From Alloalcanivorax mobilis (GTDB lineage Bacteria; Pseudomonadota; Gammaproteobacteria; Pseudomonadales; Alcanivoracaceae), in NCBI RefSeq assembly GCF_002864685.1, contig NZ_NMQZ01000005.1, forward strand, positions 62,001 through 126,000: a DNA stretch of 64,000 nt, written 5' to 3'. Under the pieces are notes generated by a model that worked only from the letters and a program-made list of their open reading frames with translations, did not search any database and was not told the origin of the DNA. The translations under genes were made by a program, and so were the position numbers. Shown piece after piece: positions 45,618-57,469 of this stretch; the first letter of the stretch is position 1, and each line of letters starts with the position of its first letter.

Positions 45618-46817
45618 ATGAAAAAATTTACTCTTCGTCATGCCACCGGCATGGCTCTTTCCATCGCCGCGGCGCTGACGCTGAGCGTGCCGGGTGTCGC
45701 CACCAGTGCGGAGTACGACTGGCCGCGTCTGGTGGTGGTCGGCACGCCAGGCACCTCGTCCGCCAGTTTCGCTTCCACCAACGGCTGGGCTCCGATCTTG
45801 AAGAAAAGCGGCGGCTCCACCGTGCGCGTGGTGCCGGAAGACAGCGAGACAATGCGTTATCGCCGGTTGACGCAAAGAAAGGACATCGCCATCAGTTCAG
45901 TGTCGGCCTCCGAAATGCGCTTTCAGGTGGAGGGGATTGGCGGCTATTCCGCGATGCAGGCGGTGCCGCAACGCATCCTCTGGCACCACAACGACACCCC
46001 CTGGGGCTACGTGGTGGCCGGCAATTCGAAGCTGAAATCCATTGATGACATCGCTCAAGGCGACGTGCGCATCGCGAAGGGGGTGTACTCTCCGCCGATG
46101 GTCACCGCGGTGAGTGAAGCACTGCCGGCCTTCGTGGGCCTGACGCCGGAGCAGGCGGCGGAAAAACTGCAATACGTTCCCGCCGGCAGCTACGCGGAGA
46201 ATTGCCGTTCCGTGGTCGATGGTAAGGCCGATGTTGCATACTGTTCGCCGATCAGTTCGGTACTCTCGGAAATGGAAGGCGCGCCGGGCGGCATTCGCTG
46301 GCTGGCTCTGGATCGTGGTAACACCGAGGGATGGAGTAACTACCTGAAGTCCCGGCCAATGTTGATTCCCACCGAGATCAGCCTGGGCGTGCCCACGGCG
46401 CGTGGTGTCGACGGTGCCACCTCCAATTTCCTGTATGCCGTGCCCGCGGAGGCGGACACCGACTTCGCATACAACATGGCGAAGTGGTTCCACCAATCCT
46501 ACAGCGCCTATCAGGGTACCCATCCGATGGCGGCGCGCATGTCCCTGGAATTGTTCCGCGGTTACCTGGACCGTACTCCGCTGCCGGTGCACGAAGGCAC
46601 GGTGAAATATCTGCGCGAAATCGGCGCCTGGACTGATGAAGACGACGTCTGGAACAAACAGGCGATCGCGAAGATGGATCGCTGGACCAAGGCCCGCAAC
46701 GCGGCCATCGCGGAAGCGCGGGAGAAGGACGTTAAGGTGCAGTTCGAGAACCAGGCTTTCCTGGATATTCTCGACCAGCACACCGAGGGCCTTGAAGGCT
46801 TCCGGTCCCGTTTGTGA
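45618..46817 (+). CDS. TAXI-family TRAP transporter solute-binding protein
   Basis: This 399-residue periplasmic binding protein has a Sec-type signal peptide (MKKFTLRHATGMALSIAAAL, cleaved near ATSA). It has the TAXI (TRAP-associated extracytoplasmic immunogenic) layout: LVVVGTPGTSSASFASTNGW near residue 41 and GDVRIAKGVYSPPM near 145. It captures the solute for the fused permease encoded 84 bp downstream. TAXI proteins bind glutamate or diverse carboxylates; the catabolic neighbours suggest an organic acid. ATG 45618 has GGAG upstream. Confidence 0.88.
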   Translation: MKKFTLRHATGMALSIAAALTLSVPGVATSAEYDWPRLVVVGTPGTSSASFASTNGWAPILKKSGGSTVRVVPEDSETMRYRRLTQRKDIAISSVSASEMRFQVEGIGGYSAMQAVPQRILWHHNDTPWGYVVAGNSKLKSIDDIAQGDVRIAKGVYSPPMVTAVSEALPAFVGLTPEQAAEKLQYVPAGSYAENCRSVVDGKADVAYCSPISSVLSEMEGAPGGIRWLALDRGNTEGWSNYLKSRPMLIPTEISLGVPTARGVDGATSNFLYAVPAEADTDFAYNMAKWFHQSYSAYQGTHPMAARMSLELFRGYLDRTPLPVHEGTVKYLREIGAWTDEDDVWNKQAIAKMDRWTKARNAAIAEAREKDVKVQFENQAFLDILDQHTEGLEGFRSRL

Positions 46818-46832
46818 TCGCCCGGGTGTGAC

Positions 46833-46858
46833 GCGCCGCGCCGGTAACGGCGCGGCGC
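46833..46858 (+). promoter_or_regulatory. Stable intercistronic hairpin between binding protein and permease
   Basis: A perfect 11-bp GC stem (GCGCCGCGCCG / CGGCGCGGCGC) with a GTAA loop lies between the two genes. It is followed only by TTTGTAG. Such hairpins commonly protect the upstream message or reduce read-through, so that binding protein exceeds permease. Confidence 0.6.
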
Positions 46859-46901
46859 TTTGTAGTCGGGTTCTTCTCCCCATTCCTTTGAGTGCATCGT
46901 C

Positions 46902-48836
46902 ATGACTGATACCGCACCCTTGCCTGAAGAGTCGATGCCGCAGTCGGAAGTGACCCGGCTGGGCGGAATGTTTTCCTGGCAAAGTATTGTCTTCGTGATT
47001 CTCAGCGTCGCCGGCCTGGCGGTCGGCCTGACCTATATCTTCGGTTTTACCTGGAACGGTCAGCGCCTGCTGGAAGGGCAGTATTACTGGCTGTTCATCG
47101 GGCTGTTCACCGCCGCCGCCTTTATCGCGCTGCCGGCGTATTCCGGCCAGAAAAAAGTACCGGTCTATGATCTGGTCGCCGCCGTGGTGGCATTGGTGAT
47201 CAGCGTGTATTTTTCCACCCATGCCTGGGACATGGTGCAGGCCGGTTGGACGCAGATCCCGATGGGCGCGGTGATCTGGCTGCTGATGCTGGAGGTGGCG
47301 CGGCGCAGTGGTGGTCTGCCGTTTCTGCTGGTGGTGTTGCTGCTCGGGCTGTACCCGCTGATCGCGGACTTCATGCCCGGCTTGTTGATGGGCATTCCCT
47401 ACGATTTCGACCGCATGATCGAGGCGCACGTATTTCGCGCCGAGGGCATGATGGGCATCACCACCAAGATTGTCGCCGAGATCATTCTTGGCTTTCTGGT
47501 GTTCGCCGGCATTCTGATCGCCACCGGCGCCGGCACCTTCTTTATTGATCTGGCCAACGCCGGCTTTGGCCGTTATCGGGGCGGGCCGGCGAAGGTGTCG
47601 GTGGTGGCCAGCGCGTTTTTTGGCAGCCTGTCCGGCTCCATTTTTTCCAATATCGCTGGTACCGGCTCGATCACCATTCCGACCATGAAGAAAGTGGGTT
47701 ACCCGCCCCATTACGCCGGCGCCATCGAAGCCTGCGCCTCCACTGGTGGGGTGGTGATGCCGCCGGTGATGGGCGCCATCGCCTTTGTCATGGCGATCAC
47801 CATCGGCGTGGGCTATTCCACGGTGATGGTGGCGGCGATCATTCCTTCGCTGCTGTTTTACTTCGGCCTGCTGCTGCAAGTCGACGCCTACGCCGCGCGC
47901 ACCGGCCTGAAGGGGCTGGCCAAGAGTGATATTCCGTCGGCGCGCAAGGTGCTGATCAAGGGCTGGCCCTTCCTGCTGGTGCTGATCTTCCTGGTGTGGG
48001 GCTTGCTGTACATGCGTTGGGAATATTACGCGCCCTGGTACGCCTGCGTGTTGATGATCGCCTTATCGTTCCTGCGTCGCGAAACCCGCATGACGCCCCG
48101 CAGGATGTACGAGACCGTGCGTCAGATCGGCCTGCTGGTAACGCAAACGGCGGCGATTATTCTGCCCATCGCGTTCGTGGTCAGCGCGCTCACCATCACC
48201 GGCGTGACCGGCTCGGTGACGTCGGGGCTGGTCAGCCTGGGCGGCGGCAACATCTATATGATTCTGTTCTTCGGCGTGCTGGCCTGCTTCATCATGGGCA
48301 TGGCCGGGCTGGCGATCGTTGCCTATATCTTCCTGGCGGTAACGCTGGCGCCGGCGATCATTGAAGTGGGCGGCCTCAACACCGTGGCGGTGCATTTCTT
48401 TATCGTCTACTACGCCATGTTGTCGGTGATTACCCCACCGGTGGGCGCCGCCGCCTTCCTGGCGGCCACCATCGCCGGGGCGAAGCCGATGAAGACCTCG
48501 TTCACCGCCATGCGCCTTGGCGTGGTGATCTATTTCGTGCCGCTGTTCTTCCTGTTCCAGCCGGCGTTGGTGTTGCAGGGCGATCTGATGCCGCTGATCT
48601 ATGTGCTGCCGTCGATCATCATCGGCATCATGCTGATCTCCGGCGGCCTGGAAGGGTACCTTCTGGGTGTGGGTCTGGTCAGGCCCTGGTTGCGTCTGCC
48701 GTTGGCGGCCGCGGGCTTCGCCTTCAGCTTTCCGGGGTTGACCACCACGGTAATCGGCGGGCTGGTGTCGCTGGTGCTGGCGGCGCTGGTCTGGAAGGAC
48801 AACCGGCGGCGGCCGGCGCTGGCCGGCGAGGCCTGA
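46902..48836 (+). CDS. TRAP transporter fused permease (DctQM type)
   Basis: This 644-residue inner-membrane protein has the small (4-helix, about 25-130) and large (12-helix, about 130-610) TRAP subunits joined, as is usual for TAXI systems. ASAFFGSLSGSIFSNIAGTGSIT near residue 230 and VMPPVMGAIAFVMA near 283 are characteristic of the large subunit. Transport is driven by an ion gradient. It forms an operon with the TAXI binding protein, and a strong hairpin terminator follows the stop codon. Confidence 0.9.
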   Translation: MTDTAPLPEESMPQSEVTRLGGMFSWQSIVFVILSVAGLAVGLTYIFGFTWNGQRLLEGQYYWLFIGLFTAAAFIALPAYSGQKKVPVYDLVAAVVALVISVYFSTHAWDMVQAGWTQIPMGAVIWLLMLEVARRSGGLPFLLVVLLLGLYPLIADFMPGLLMGIPYDFDRMIEAHVFRAEGMMGITTKIVAEIILGFLVFAGILIATGAGTFFIDLANAGFGRYRGGPAKVSVVASAFFGSLSGSIFSNIAGTGSITIPTMKKVGYPPHYAGAIEACASTGGVVMPPVMGAIAFVMAITIGVGYSTVMVAAIIPSLLFYFGLLLQVDAYAARTGLKGLAKSDIPSARKVLIKGWPFLLVLIFLVWGLLYMRWEYYAPWYACVLMIALSFLRRETRMTPRRMYETVRQIGLLVTQTAAIILPIAFVVSALTITGVTGSVTSGLVSLGGGNIYMILFFGVLACFIMGMAGLAIVAYIFLAVTLAPAIIEVGGLNTVAVHFFIVYYAMLSVITPPVGAAAFLAATIAGAKPMKTSFTAMRLGVVIYFVPLFFLFQPALVLQGDLMPLIYVLPSIIIGIMLISGGLEGYLLGVGLVRPWLRLPLAAAGFAFSFPGLTTTVIGGLVSLVLAALVWKDNRRRPALAGEA

Positions 48837-48854
48837 GCCCGGGTTCCAAGCTCA

Positions 48855-48905
48855 GGCCAGGCCCTTTTGACGATCATCAAAGGGGCCTGGCCGGGTTTCG
48901 TTTTG
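48855..48905. terminator. Terminator between the TRAP permease and the TetR gene
   Basis: A long stem of about 16 bp (GGCCAGGCCCTTTTGA / TCAAAGGGGCCTGGCC, 48855-48892) is followed by GGGTTTCGTTTT. It sits between two converging genes and could stop transcription from both sides. Confidence 0.8.
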
Positions 48906-48906
48906 G

Positions 48907-49590
48907 TCAGTCCGCTGAGGGGCCGGTTTCCGCGAGCTGATTGAGCATGGCGGCGACGCCGGCGGTCACGGTGTTGAGGATCAGCTCGTCGTCGATGTCC
49001 TGATGCAGCCAATCCCGCATCGGCGCGAACGCCCCGAGAAACACGATCATATTGGCAAGCACTTCGGCCCGCCGGTCCTGTTCGTGGAGGCGGGCTTTTT
49101 TGCGAAGTTGCGCCGCCAGCGCTTGAATCACCGCCTGATCGCGGGCGCGCATGGCTCGACGATCCTCTTCCTGAAGGTAGGGCACGGAGCGATAGATCAG
49201 CAGTGTGCCTTTGCGTTTCTTGCTCCAGGTATCGCGAAAATAACCGGCGACGTTGTCTTTAAACGAGGTATCGGTGTGCTGCTCCAGACGCTCCGCCAGG
49301 GTGGGAACATCGGGACGGAACCAGAGCTTGTTGAGCAGTCGCCGCAGAATGTCGTTCTTGTTGGCGATGTAATCGTAGATGCTGGCCTGGTTGACGCCGG
49401 AGCTGGCGCAGATGTCGCGAATGGTGGTGGAATCGAACCCTTTTTGCAGGAACAGCTCAAGAGCGGCATCGCAGATCTGGTTGCGGCGTGTTTCGGTAAG
49501 GGCCGTGTCCTGAACACCATCGACGGTGGCTTCCACCAGTTGCTCGCCATCAAAGGCTTTTTTGTCGCCCGGTTTGCGGTCTGCTGGCAA
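48907..49590 (-). CDS. TetR-family transcriptional regulator
   Basis: This 227-residue regulator has an N-terminal helix-turn-helix (ICDAALELFLQKGFDSTTIR then DICASSGVNQASIYDYIANK, residues about 39-77) and a ligand-binding C-terminal domain of the type found in acyl-CoA-responsive members (KRKGTLLIYRSVPYLQEEDR near 125). The start is TTG 49590 with GGAG 7 nt upstream. It is the only regulator near the acyl-CoA/TRAP cluster and is the best candidate to bind the three CTGAC-N4-GTCAG sites. Its own upstream region has no copy of that site. Confidence 0.87.
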   Translation of the reverse strand: MPADRKPGDKKAFDGEQLVEATVDGVQDTALTETRRNQICDAALELFLQKGFDSTTIRDICASSGVNQASIYDYIANKNDILRRLLNKLWFRPDVPTLAERLEQHTDTSFKDNVAGYFRDTWSKKRKGTLLIYRSVPYLQEEDRRAMRARDQAVIQALAAQLRKKARLHEQDRRAEVLANMIVFLGAFAPMRDWLHQDIDDELILNTVTAGVAAMLNQLAETGPSAD

Positions 49591-49929
49591 GCGCGCTCTC
49601 CATAATGTTCGTAATGATCAGAATGAATTTTTCTTGACGGTAGCACACTTGTGCACCGTGCGGAAGAAAGGTGAGAGCGCCGAAAGCCTCTAAAATAAGG
49701 GGTTGACGGCGGTTGCGCGTCGCGGTGGAAAGGTTGGGGTTTTTTTGTAGGAAAGGCTGGGCGGCATTCCGCCTAGCCAGCGACCAGTCTCGATTTTGAT
49801 ATTGGCGTCTGGCGCCAAAACCATCAGGTTCAGGGCAAAGGCGCCGTGCCATTCGGCCAGCGACGGTTTTGACTTTGATCTTAGCGTCCAGCGTCCAGCG
49901 TCCAGCGTCCAGCGTCCAGCGTCCAGCGT
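49591..49929. other. Intergenic region with a heptad array
   Basis: These 339 bp separate the TetR gene from the aldo/keto reductase. The TetR promoter must lie near 49600-49660. The right part carries the tandem heptad array, which runs on into the reductase's 3' end. A segment at 49797-49818 (GGCGTCTGGCGCCAAAACC) resembles the end of the array (GCGCCAAAACC), suggesting partial duplication. No gene was found. Confidence 0.6.
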
Positions 49930-49944
49930 CTAGCGTCCAGCGCC
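49883..49944. repeat. Tandem heptad array, eight units of AGCGTCC
   Basis: Eight consecutive 7-bp units run from 49883 to 49938. Seven are AGCGTCC and one is AGCGTCT, followed by AGCGCC. This is the most regular of the heptad arrays and shows that the period is exactly seven. Its edge encodes the last residues and TAG stop of the aldo/keto reductase. Confidence 0.9.
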
Positions 49945-50736
49945 AAAACCACCCGATTCGCCGCAGGCACGGCGGGCTTTGGCGACGTTCTCTTGCAGGT
50001 GATCCGGGTTGACGGTGCCGGCAATCACCGCACCGACGCCGGCGGTGCCAAGAATTAGATCCAGGCTGGCTTGCACCGGGTCCGGATGGCCTGGGTCCAG
50101 ATGGCCGCTGGCGAAGGCTTTCTTGATCAGTATGCCCTTGCCGTGCGCGGCGGCGTAGTCGATCACCGGCCGTTCGTCGCGTTGCTCAAGGTTATAGGTG
50201 ACCATGGCCAGGTCGGTGCGCGCCAGGGTTGCCAGCCCGCCTTCCACGGTTTTGGTGGACATGCCGGTGGCGCGTATCTTGCCTTCTTTTTTCATCTCTT
50301 CGAGCACCTCCAGGGTGCCCTGGCGGAGCACGTCCAGATCGTTGCCGTCGGAGTGCACCAGCACGCAATCCAGGTAATCGGTGCGCAACCGGCTGAGGCT
50401 GCGTTCCACCGAGGCGCGTGCGTGTTCCGGCGTGAAGTTGAAATGGCTTTCGCCGTGATCGAATTCTTCGCCCACTTTGGAAACGATCACCCAGGCGCGG
50501 CGGTCGCTGAGCAATTGGCCGAGCCGTTCTTCGCTGCGCCCATAGGCCGGCGCGGTGTCGATCAGGTTGATGCCCAGATCGCGGGCCCGCGCCAGCAGAG
50601 CGATGACCGCCTGATCATCGGGAATGGTGAACGCGCTGGGATACTTAACGCCCCGGTCGCGGCCGATTTTCACCGTGCCCAGGCCCAGTGCGCTGACGGT
50701 CAGCCCGGTGTCGCCGAGCGGGCGCATGAACGCCAT
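49930..50736 (-). CDS. Aldo/keto reductase
   Basis: This 268-residue NADPH-dependent TIM-barrel oxidoreductase has the catalytic tetrad visible: D and Y in LIDTAPAYGRSEERLG near residue 60, K in VIVSKVGEEF near 84, H in CVLVHSDGND near 128. The C-terminal residues GAGR and stop come from the heptad array. It overlaps the stop of the FAD oxidoreductase gene (ATGA), so the two are cotranslated. Pseudomonas has the same pair near waaA. The substrate is unknown. Confidence 0.87.
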   Translation of the reverse strand: MAFMRPLGDTGLTVSALGLGTVKIGRDRGVKYPSAFTIPDDQAVIALLARARDLGINLIDTAPAYGRSEERLGQLLSDRRAWVIVSKVGEEFDHGESHFNFTPEHARASVERSLSRLRTDYLDCVLVHSDGNDLDVLRQGTLEVLEEMKKEGKIRATGMSTKTVEGGLATLARTDLAMVTYNLEQRDERPVIDYAAAHGKGILIKKAFASGHLDPGHPDPVQASLDLILGTAGVGAVIAGTVNPDHLQENVAKARRACGESGGFGAGR

Positions 50737-51941
50737 CAGTGCGTGCCCTCGAACAGACTGAACCAGCGTGGCGTGCCGAGCGGCGCCAGCGGCAGATTTT
50801 CCGGCACCGTCAGCGCCGGTCCGGGGGTCAGATCAGTCTCGTCGATCAGCGCTTCCACCCGGTCGCCGAGATCCGGCGCCAGGGTCAGCTTGGTCGGCCA
50901 GGTGACGATCAGATTGCGCTCGCGGCGGGCGTAGGCGTTGTCCGGTTTGCTGAGGCCATGTTGGCGGGGCTCGGCGCGGGCCACGTCCAGCACCGCGAAG
51001 CCAGCGGCGCTGAAATCCAGCCACGGGAACAGCGTGGCGAGTTCGTCGCGGGCGGCCTGGAGCTGTTGTGCGTCGCTGCGTTGCACGCCGCGCTCGGCGA
51101 GATCACCGCCCAGGTACCAGACCAGGTCGCCGTCGGGCATTTCGTGGCTGGTGACGGTCAGGCGGGGTTTGTTGCTGGTGCCCACGCAATGGGCATAGAG
51201 CCGATGGCCGAGGCTGTGTTTTACCAGCATCATTTTCAGCGGCCGGCTCTGGCTGGATTCGGCTTTGAACAGGTGCGCCTTGTGGGCGCGCTCCAGCAGG
51301 TCGGCATTGCCGGCGCCGGCGGCCAGGACCGTGACACGCGGCTCAATGCGCTGGCCGGCGAGTTCCACGGCTTGCAGGCCGTTCTCACCCCAAACCAGCG
51401 TGTCGCGGCTCAGGTCCAGGTGCAGCAGGCGCGGGCGCACCGGCGCGGCCAGCACGTCCAGCAAACTTTCGGTGTTCACCACCAGGTCATCCAGCCGGTA
51501 AACCTGGCCTTTGAAACGCGGGTCGGCGAGCGCTGACGGGAAGCCGGGCCGCTTCAGTTTTTCGATGCGTCCGCGCAGCATGCGGCTGGCGAAGAAGGTG
51601 GTCATGCGGCTGGCGACCGAGCCCGCGGACCACAGGTGCTGGGTTTCCGAGAGCACCTGCACGCCGCTCAGATCCACCGGCCCGTGGCCGGCGATGGCCT
51701 GGCGCCAGCGATCCGGCATGCCGGCGATGGATTCCGACTCGCTGGACAGGGTGCCGCCCAGCGCATACTTCAAGCCGCCGTGGATAATGCCCTGGCTGGC
51801 CAGGGTCTGGGCGCCGCCCAGGGTATCGGTTTCCAGCAGCAAACATTGATAACCCCGGCTTTGCAGTTGGTTGATCAACCACAGGCCGGCGATGCCGCCG
51901 CCGAGGATCAGGATGTCCGGTTTCAGCGTTGCAGAGCTCAT
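50736..51941 (-). CDS. FAD-dependent oxidoreductase (DAO family)
   Basis: This 401-residue protein has a dinucleotide-binding motif ILILGGGIAGLWLINQLQ near residue 9 and LVTVLAAGAGNADLL-like FAD contact near 208. It resembles the D-amino-acid oxidase/glycerol-3-phosphate dehydrogenase fold. ATG 51941 is taken; a TTG six codons earlier is possible. It is divergent from waaA, and its downstream gene is the aldo/keto reductase. The substrate cannot be deduced. Confidence 0.8.
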   Translation of the reverse strand: MSSATLKPDILILGGGIAGLWLINQLQSRGYQCLLLETDTLGGAQTLASQGIIHGGLKYALGGTLSSESESIAGMPDRWRQAIAGHGPVDLSGVQVLSETQHLWSAGSVASRMTTFFASRMLRGRIEKLKRPGFPSALADPRFKGQVYRLDDLVVNTESLLDVLAAPVRPRLLHLDLSRDTLVWGENGLQAVELAGQRIEPRVTVLAAGAGNADLLERAHKAHLFKAESSQSRPLKMMLVKHSLGHRLYAHCVGTSNKPRLTVTSHEMPDGDLVWYLGGDLAERGVQRSDAQQLQAARDELATLFPWLDFSAAGFAVLDVARAEPRQHGLSKPDNAYARRERNLIVTWPTKLTLAPDLGDRVEALIDETDLTPGPALTVPENLPLAPLGTPRWFSLFEGTH

Positions 51942-52068
51942 GGGCCACCATCGGTTCAATGGAGCGCTATGCTAACATAGCCGCGCCGGCACGCGGCACG
52001 GGGCGCGACAAGGCCGCGTCGGAAGCGGCCGTGTGCGCGCCCGCCAGCTTGCGTTGAAAAGGACTGCC

Positions 52069-53346
52069 ATGCGTCTTCTCTACACCTTCCTGTGGTACCT
52101 GTTGTTGCCGTTGCTGTTCGCGCGGTTGTGGTGGCGTGGCCGGCGCGCGCCGGCGTATCGCGCGCGCTGGCGCGAGCGGTTGGCGCTGGGCTATCGGCCG
52201 GGCACCCTGCGTGACAGCGTGTGGATTCACGCGGTGTCGGTGGGCGAGACCCTGGCCGCCGCGCCGTTGATCGAGGCGTTGATGGCGGCGCATCCGCGCA
52301 CCCCCCTGGTGATCACCACCACCACCCCAACCGGCTCGGAGCGGGTGCGCGCGCTGTTTGGTGATCGGGTTACCCACGTTTATTGCCCCTGGGAATTGCC
52401 CGGCGCCTATCGCCGCTTTCTGCGCGCTTTCGATCCCAAGCTGGTGGCGGTGATGGAGACCGAACTGTGGCCGAATCTGTGCGCCGCCGTTGACGCCCAT
52501 GGCGCCGCTCTGGTGCTGATGAACGGCCGGCTTTCGGAGAAAAGTTATCGCGGTTACGCGCGCCTGCCGGCGCTGGTGCGGCCGATGCTGGCGCGCTTTC
52601 GAGTGCTGGCGGTGCAAACCGCGGTGGAAGCGGAGCGCTTCGCCGCGCTGGGTGCTCCCCGCGATCGCCTGCGGGTAAACGGCAGCATCAAATTCGATCT
52701 GGCCCTGGATGCGCCGCTGCGCGAGCGGGCGGCCGCCCTGCGCGGTGAGTTCGGTGAGCGGCCGGTGTGGATCGCGGCCAGCACTCACCCGGGCGAGGAC
52801 GAGATCGTGCTGGCCGCGCACCGGCGTCTCCTTAACCACCGGCCGGGTGTGCTGCTGGTGCTGGTGCCACGCCACCCGGAGCGCTTCGGCGAGGTAGCGG
52901 CGCTGGCGCGGGGCATGGGTTTCACGGTGGCGCGACGCAGTGAGGAACAGGCCGTCACCGATGAGTGCGAGGTGTATCTGGCCGACACCATGGGGGAATT
53001 AATGATGCTCTACGGCGCCTGTGATGTGGCGCTGGTGGGCGGCTCGTTAGTGCCGGTGGGCGGCCACAATCTGCTGGAGCCGGCGGCCTGGGGCGTGCCG
53101 GTGCTCAGTGGGTCGCAATTGCATAATTTCACCGCCATCGCCGCGTTACTGAACGACGCCGGTGCGTTGGCGGTGGTCAACGATGAAGGGGAACTGGCCG
53201 AGCGCCTTGAGCGCCTGCTGGCCGACGCCGGCGAGCGCCGGCGTTTGGGCGAGGCGGCGGCGGCCGTGGTGGCCGCCAACCGGGGCGCGCTTCAGCGCGG
53301 GGTAACGATCTTCTCTTCGCTCTGGCCTTCGAGATCCGGGTTGTAG
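52069..53346 (+). CDS. waaA: 3-deoxy-D-manno-octulosonic acid (Kdo) transferase
   Basis: WaaA adds Kdo residues to lipid IVA, the step before heptose addition. The 425-residue GT30 protein has an N-terminal membrane anchor, IHAVSVGETLAAAPLIEAL near residue 50, METELWPNLCAA near 130, AASTHPGEDEIVLAAHRR near 240 and GGSLVPVGGHNLLEPAAWG near 325. ATG 52069 has AAAGGA upstream. The last 18 codons overlap the 3' end of the convergent tolC gene by 55 bp, and the final residues (SSLWPSRSGL) look atypical for the family. Confidence 0.95.
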   Translation: MRLLYTFLWYLLLPLLFARLWWRGRRAPAYRARWRERLALGYRPGTLRDSVWIHAVSVGETLAAAPLIEALMAAHPRTPLVITTTTPTGSERVRALFGDRVTHVYCPWELPGAYRRFLRAFDPKLVAVMETELWPNLCAAVDAHGAALVLMNGRLSEKSYRGYARLPALVRPMLARFRVLAVQTAVEAERFAALGAPRDRLRVNGSIKFDLALDAPLRERAAALRGEFGERPVWIAASTHPGEDEIVLAAHRRLLNHRPGVLLVLVPRHPERFGEVAALARGMGFTVARRSEEQAVTDECEVYLADTMGELMMLYGACDVALVGGSLVPVGGHNLLEPAAWGVPVLSGSQLHNFTAIAALLNDAGALAVVNDEGELAERLERLLADAGERRRLGEAAAAVVAANRGALQRGVTIFSSLWPSRSGL

Positions 53347-54701
53347 AGATCCAGGGTCTGCTCGGATGAGAGCCACTCGTTCACGGAGACCAGGTTCTGC
53401 ACGTCCAGATCGCCGGCGGCGGATTGCAGCGTCAGGCTGTTGAGGATGTAGTCATACCGGGCGTTGGCGTAGTCCCGCTGCGCGGCGTACAGCGCCTGTT
53501 GGGCATTGAGCACGTCGACCACGTTGCGAGTGCCCACTTCATAACCGGACTGAGTGGCTTCCAGCGCGGAGCTGGCGGAGCGGATCGCCTGGTTGCGTGC
53601 CTGCACCCGCAGGGAGTCGGCTTGCACGGTGCGGAAGGCACTGCGCGCCTGCTGGGTGACGTCGCGCACCGTTTGCAGATAGGTCTGGTCGGCGGCGTCG
53701 GCGCGCAACACCGCCTGTTTACGCTGGCTGTTCAGCGCACCGCCGCGGAACAACGGCATGGTCACTTCAATGCCGATCTCGGTGCCATGGTTGTCCGGCG
53801 TGATGCCACTGCCGAAACCGGTGGCGCCGCCGGTGTCGTCATCCGGAGCGGTGTGCAGATGGGTGTAGCTGCCAACCAGTTGCACCTGCGGCATCATCGC
53901 GCCGAACTGGCGGTCGGCGGTGCAGCCGGCCGCCTTGGCGGTAAACCGTGAGGCGAGAATCTGCGGGTTCTGGTAAGCGGCTTTGTCCAGCCAGGCGTCC
54001 ATGTTTTCCGGCGCCGGGCCACTCATCGGCAGCTCCTCGCGCAGTTCCGCCAGGTTGTCCCAGCGCTGGCCGGTGAGCGTTTCCAGCTGGTCGCGGGCGA
54101 TGGCGAAATCCTGCTCGGCGACAATCAGGCTCACCCGGGTCAGGTCATAAGCGGCCTGGGCTTCTTCCACATCGGTGCGCGGCACCAGGCCGACGTCGAA
54201 GCGCTCGCTGGTCTGGTCGAGCTGGCGGCTGATCGCCTTTTCTTCCGCCTGGGCGGAGACCAGGTTGTCCCACGCGCGCAGCACGCCGAAGTAACCCTGG
54301 GCGACGCGCAATACGAAGTCCTGGCGGGCCTGGTAGAAGTTGGCCTGGGACACCGACACGGTGGCCTTGGCTTCTTTATAGCCGTAGAAGGCGTCGAGGC
54401 GGAACAGTGGCTGGGTCAGGTTGACACTGCTGGCTTCCCGGTCGTAGTCCAGATCCACGCCGCCGTCCTCGATGCGCTGGTTGGTCCGATAGCGGCCGTA
54501 GCTGGCGTCAATGGTCGGCAGCAGGGCGGCGCGGCCTTGAACCAGAGTCTCCTGGTCCGCTTCCCAGTTCTGGCGCTCCGCGCGCCAGGTGCCGTCGTAA
54601 CTCCAGGCGGCATTCGCCACATCGGTGAGGTCGGCGGCCTGGACGCTCGCCGACAGCGTCGTCATCAGGATCACCAGGGGCTTCACGGGGCTCCGCATCA
54701 T
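53292..54701 (-). CDS. tolC: TolC-family outer membrane channel protein
   Basis: This 469-residue outer-membrane efflux protein forms trimeric beta-barrel/alpha-tunnel exits for multidrug pumps and type I secretion. A signal peptide ends at ASVQA-ADL near residue 22. The internal duplication is visible (EVTMPLFRGGALNSQRKQAV near 315, SYEVGTRNVVDVLNAQQALYAAQRDYANARYDY-like coiled region near 390). It is divergent from thiC with a 268-bp gap and converges with waaA, overlapping it by 55 bp. Confidence 0.92.
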   Translation of the reverse strand: MMRSPVKPLVILMTTLSASVQAADLTDVANAAWSYDGTWRAERQNWEADQETLVQGRAALLPTIDASYGRYRTNQRIEDGGVDLDYDREASSVNLTQPLFRLDAFYGYKEAKATVSVSQANFYQARQDFVLRVAQGYFGVLRAWDNLVSAQAEEKAISRQLDQTSERFDVGLVPRTDVEEAQAAYDLTRVSLIVAEQDFAIARDQLETLTGQRWDNLAELREELPMSGPAPENMDAWLDKAAYQNPQILASRFTAKAAGCTADRQFGAMMPQVQLVGSYTHLHTAPDDDTGGATGFGSGITPDNHGTEIGIEVTMPLFRGGALNSQRKQAVLRADAADQTYLQTVRDVTQQARSAFRTVQADSLRVQARNQAIRSASSALEATQSGYEVGTRNVVDVLNAQQALYAAQRDYANARYDYILNSLTLQSAAGDLDVQNLVSVNEWLSSEQTLDLYNPDLEGQSEEKIVTPR

Positions 54702-54852
54702 GGTGTATTCACTCTTGTGTCATTCGGTTTGGGGTGCTCGTCCGCTCCACCGAATCCTTGTACTTTTCCGGGGCGGGCGCCAGGCAGGCGCGGCCAACCG
54801 GCGAGCGGAACAGGGACAGCCTGCTATGGTAATGGCAAGCTCCGGGAATTGA

Positions 54853-57465
<2,613 letters not shown>

Positions 57466-57469
<4 letters not shown>

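Noticed and set aside
49883-49944. CRISPR array
   Set aside because: The units are 7 bp and directly adjacent, with no spacers and no cas genes nearby.
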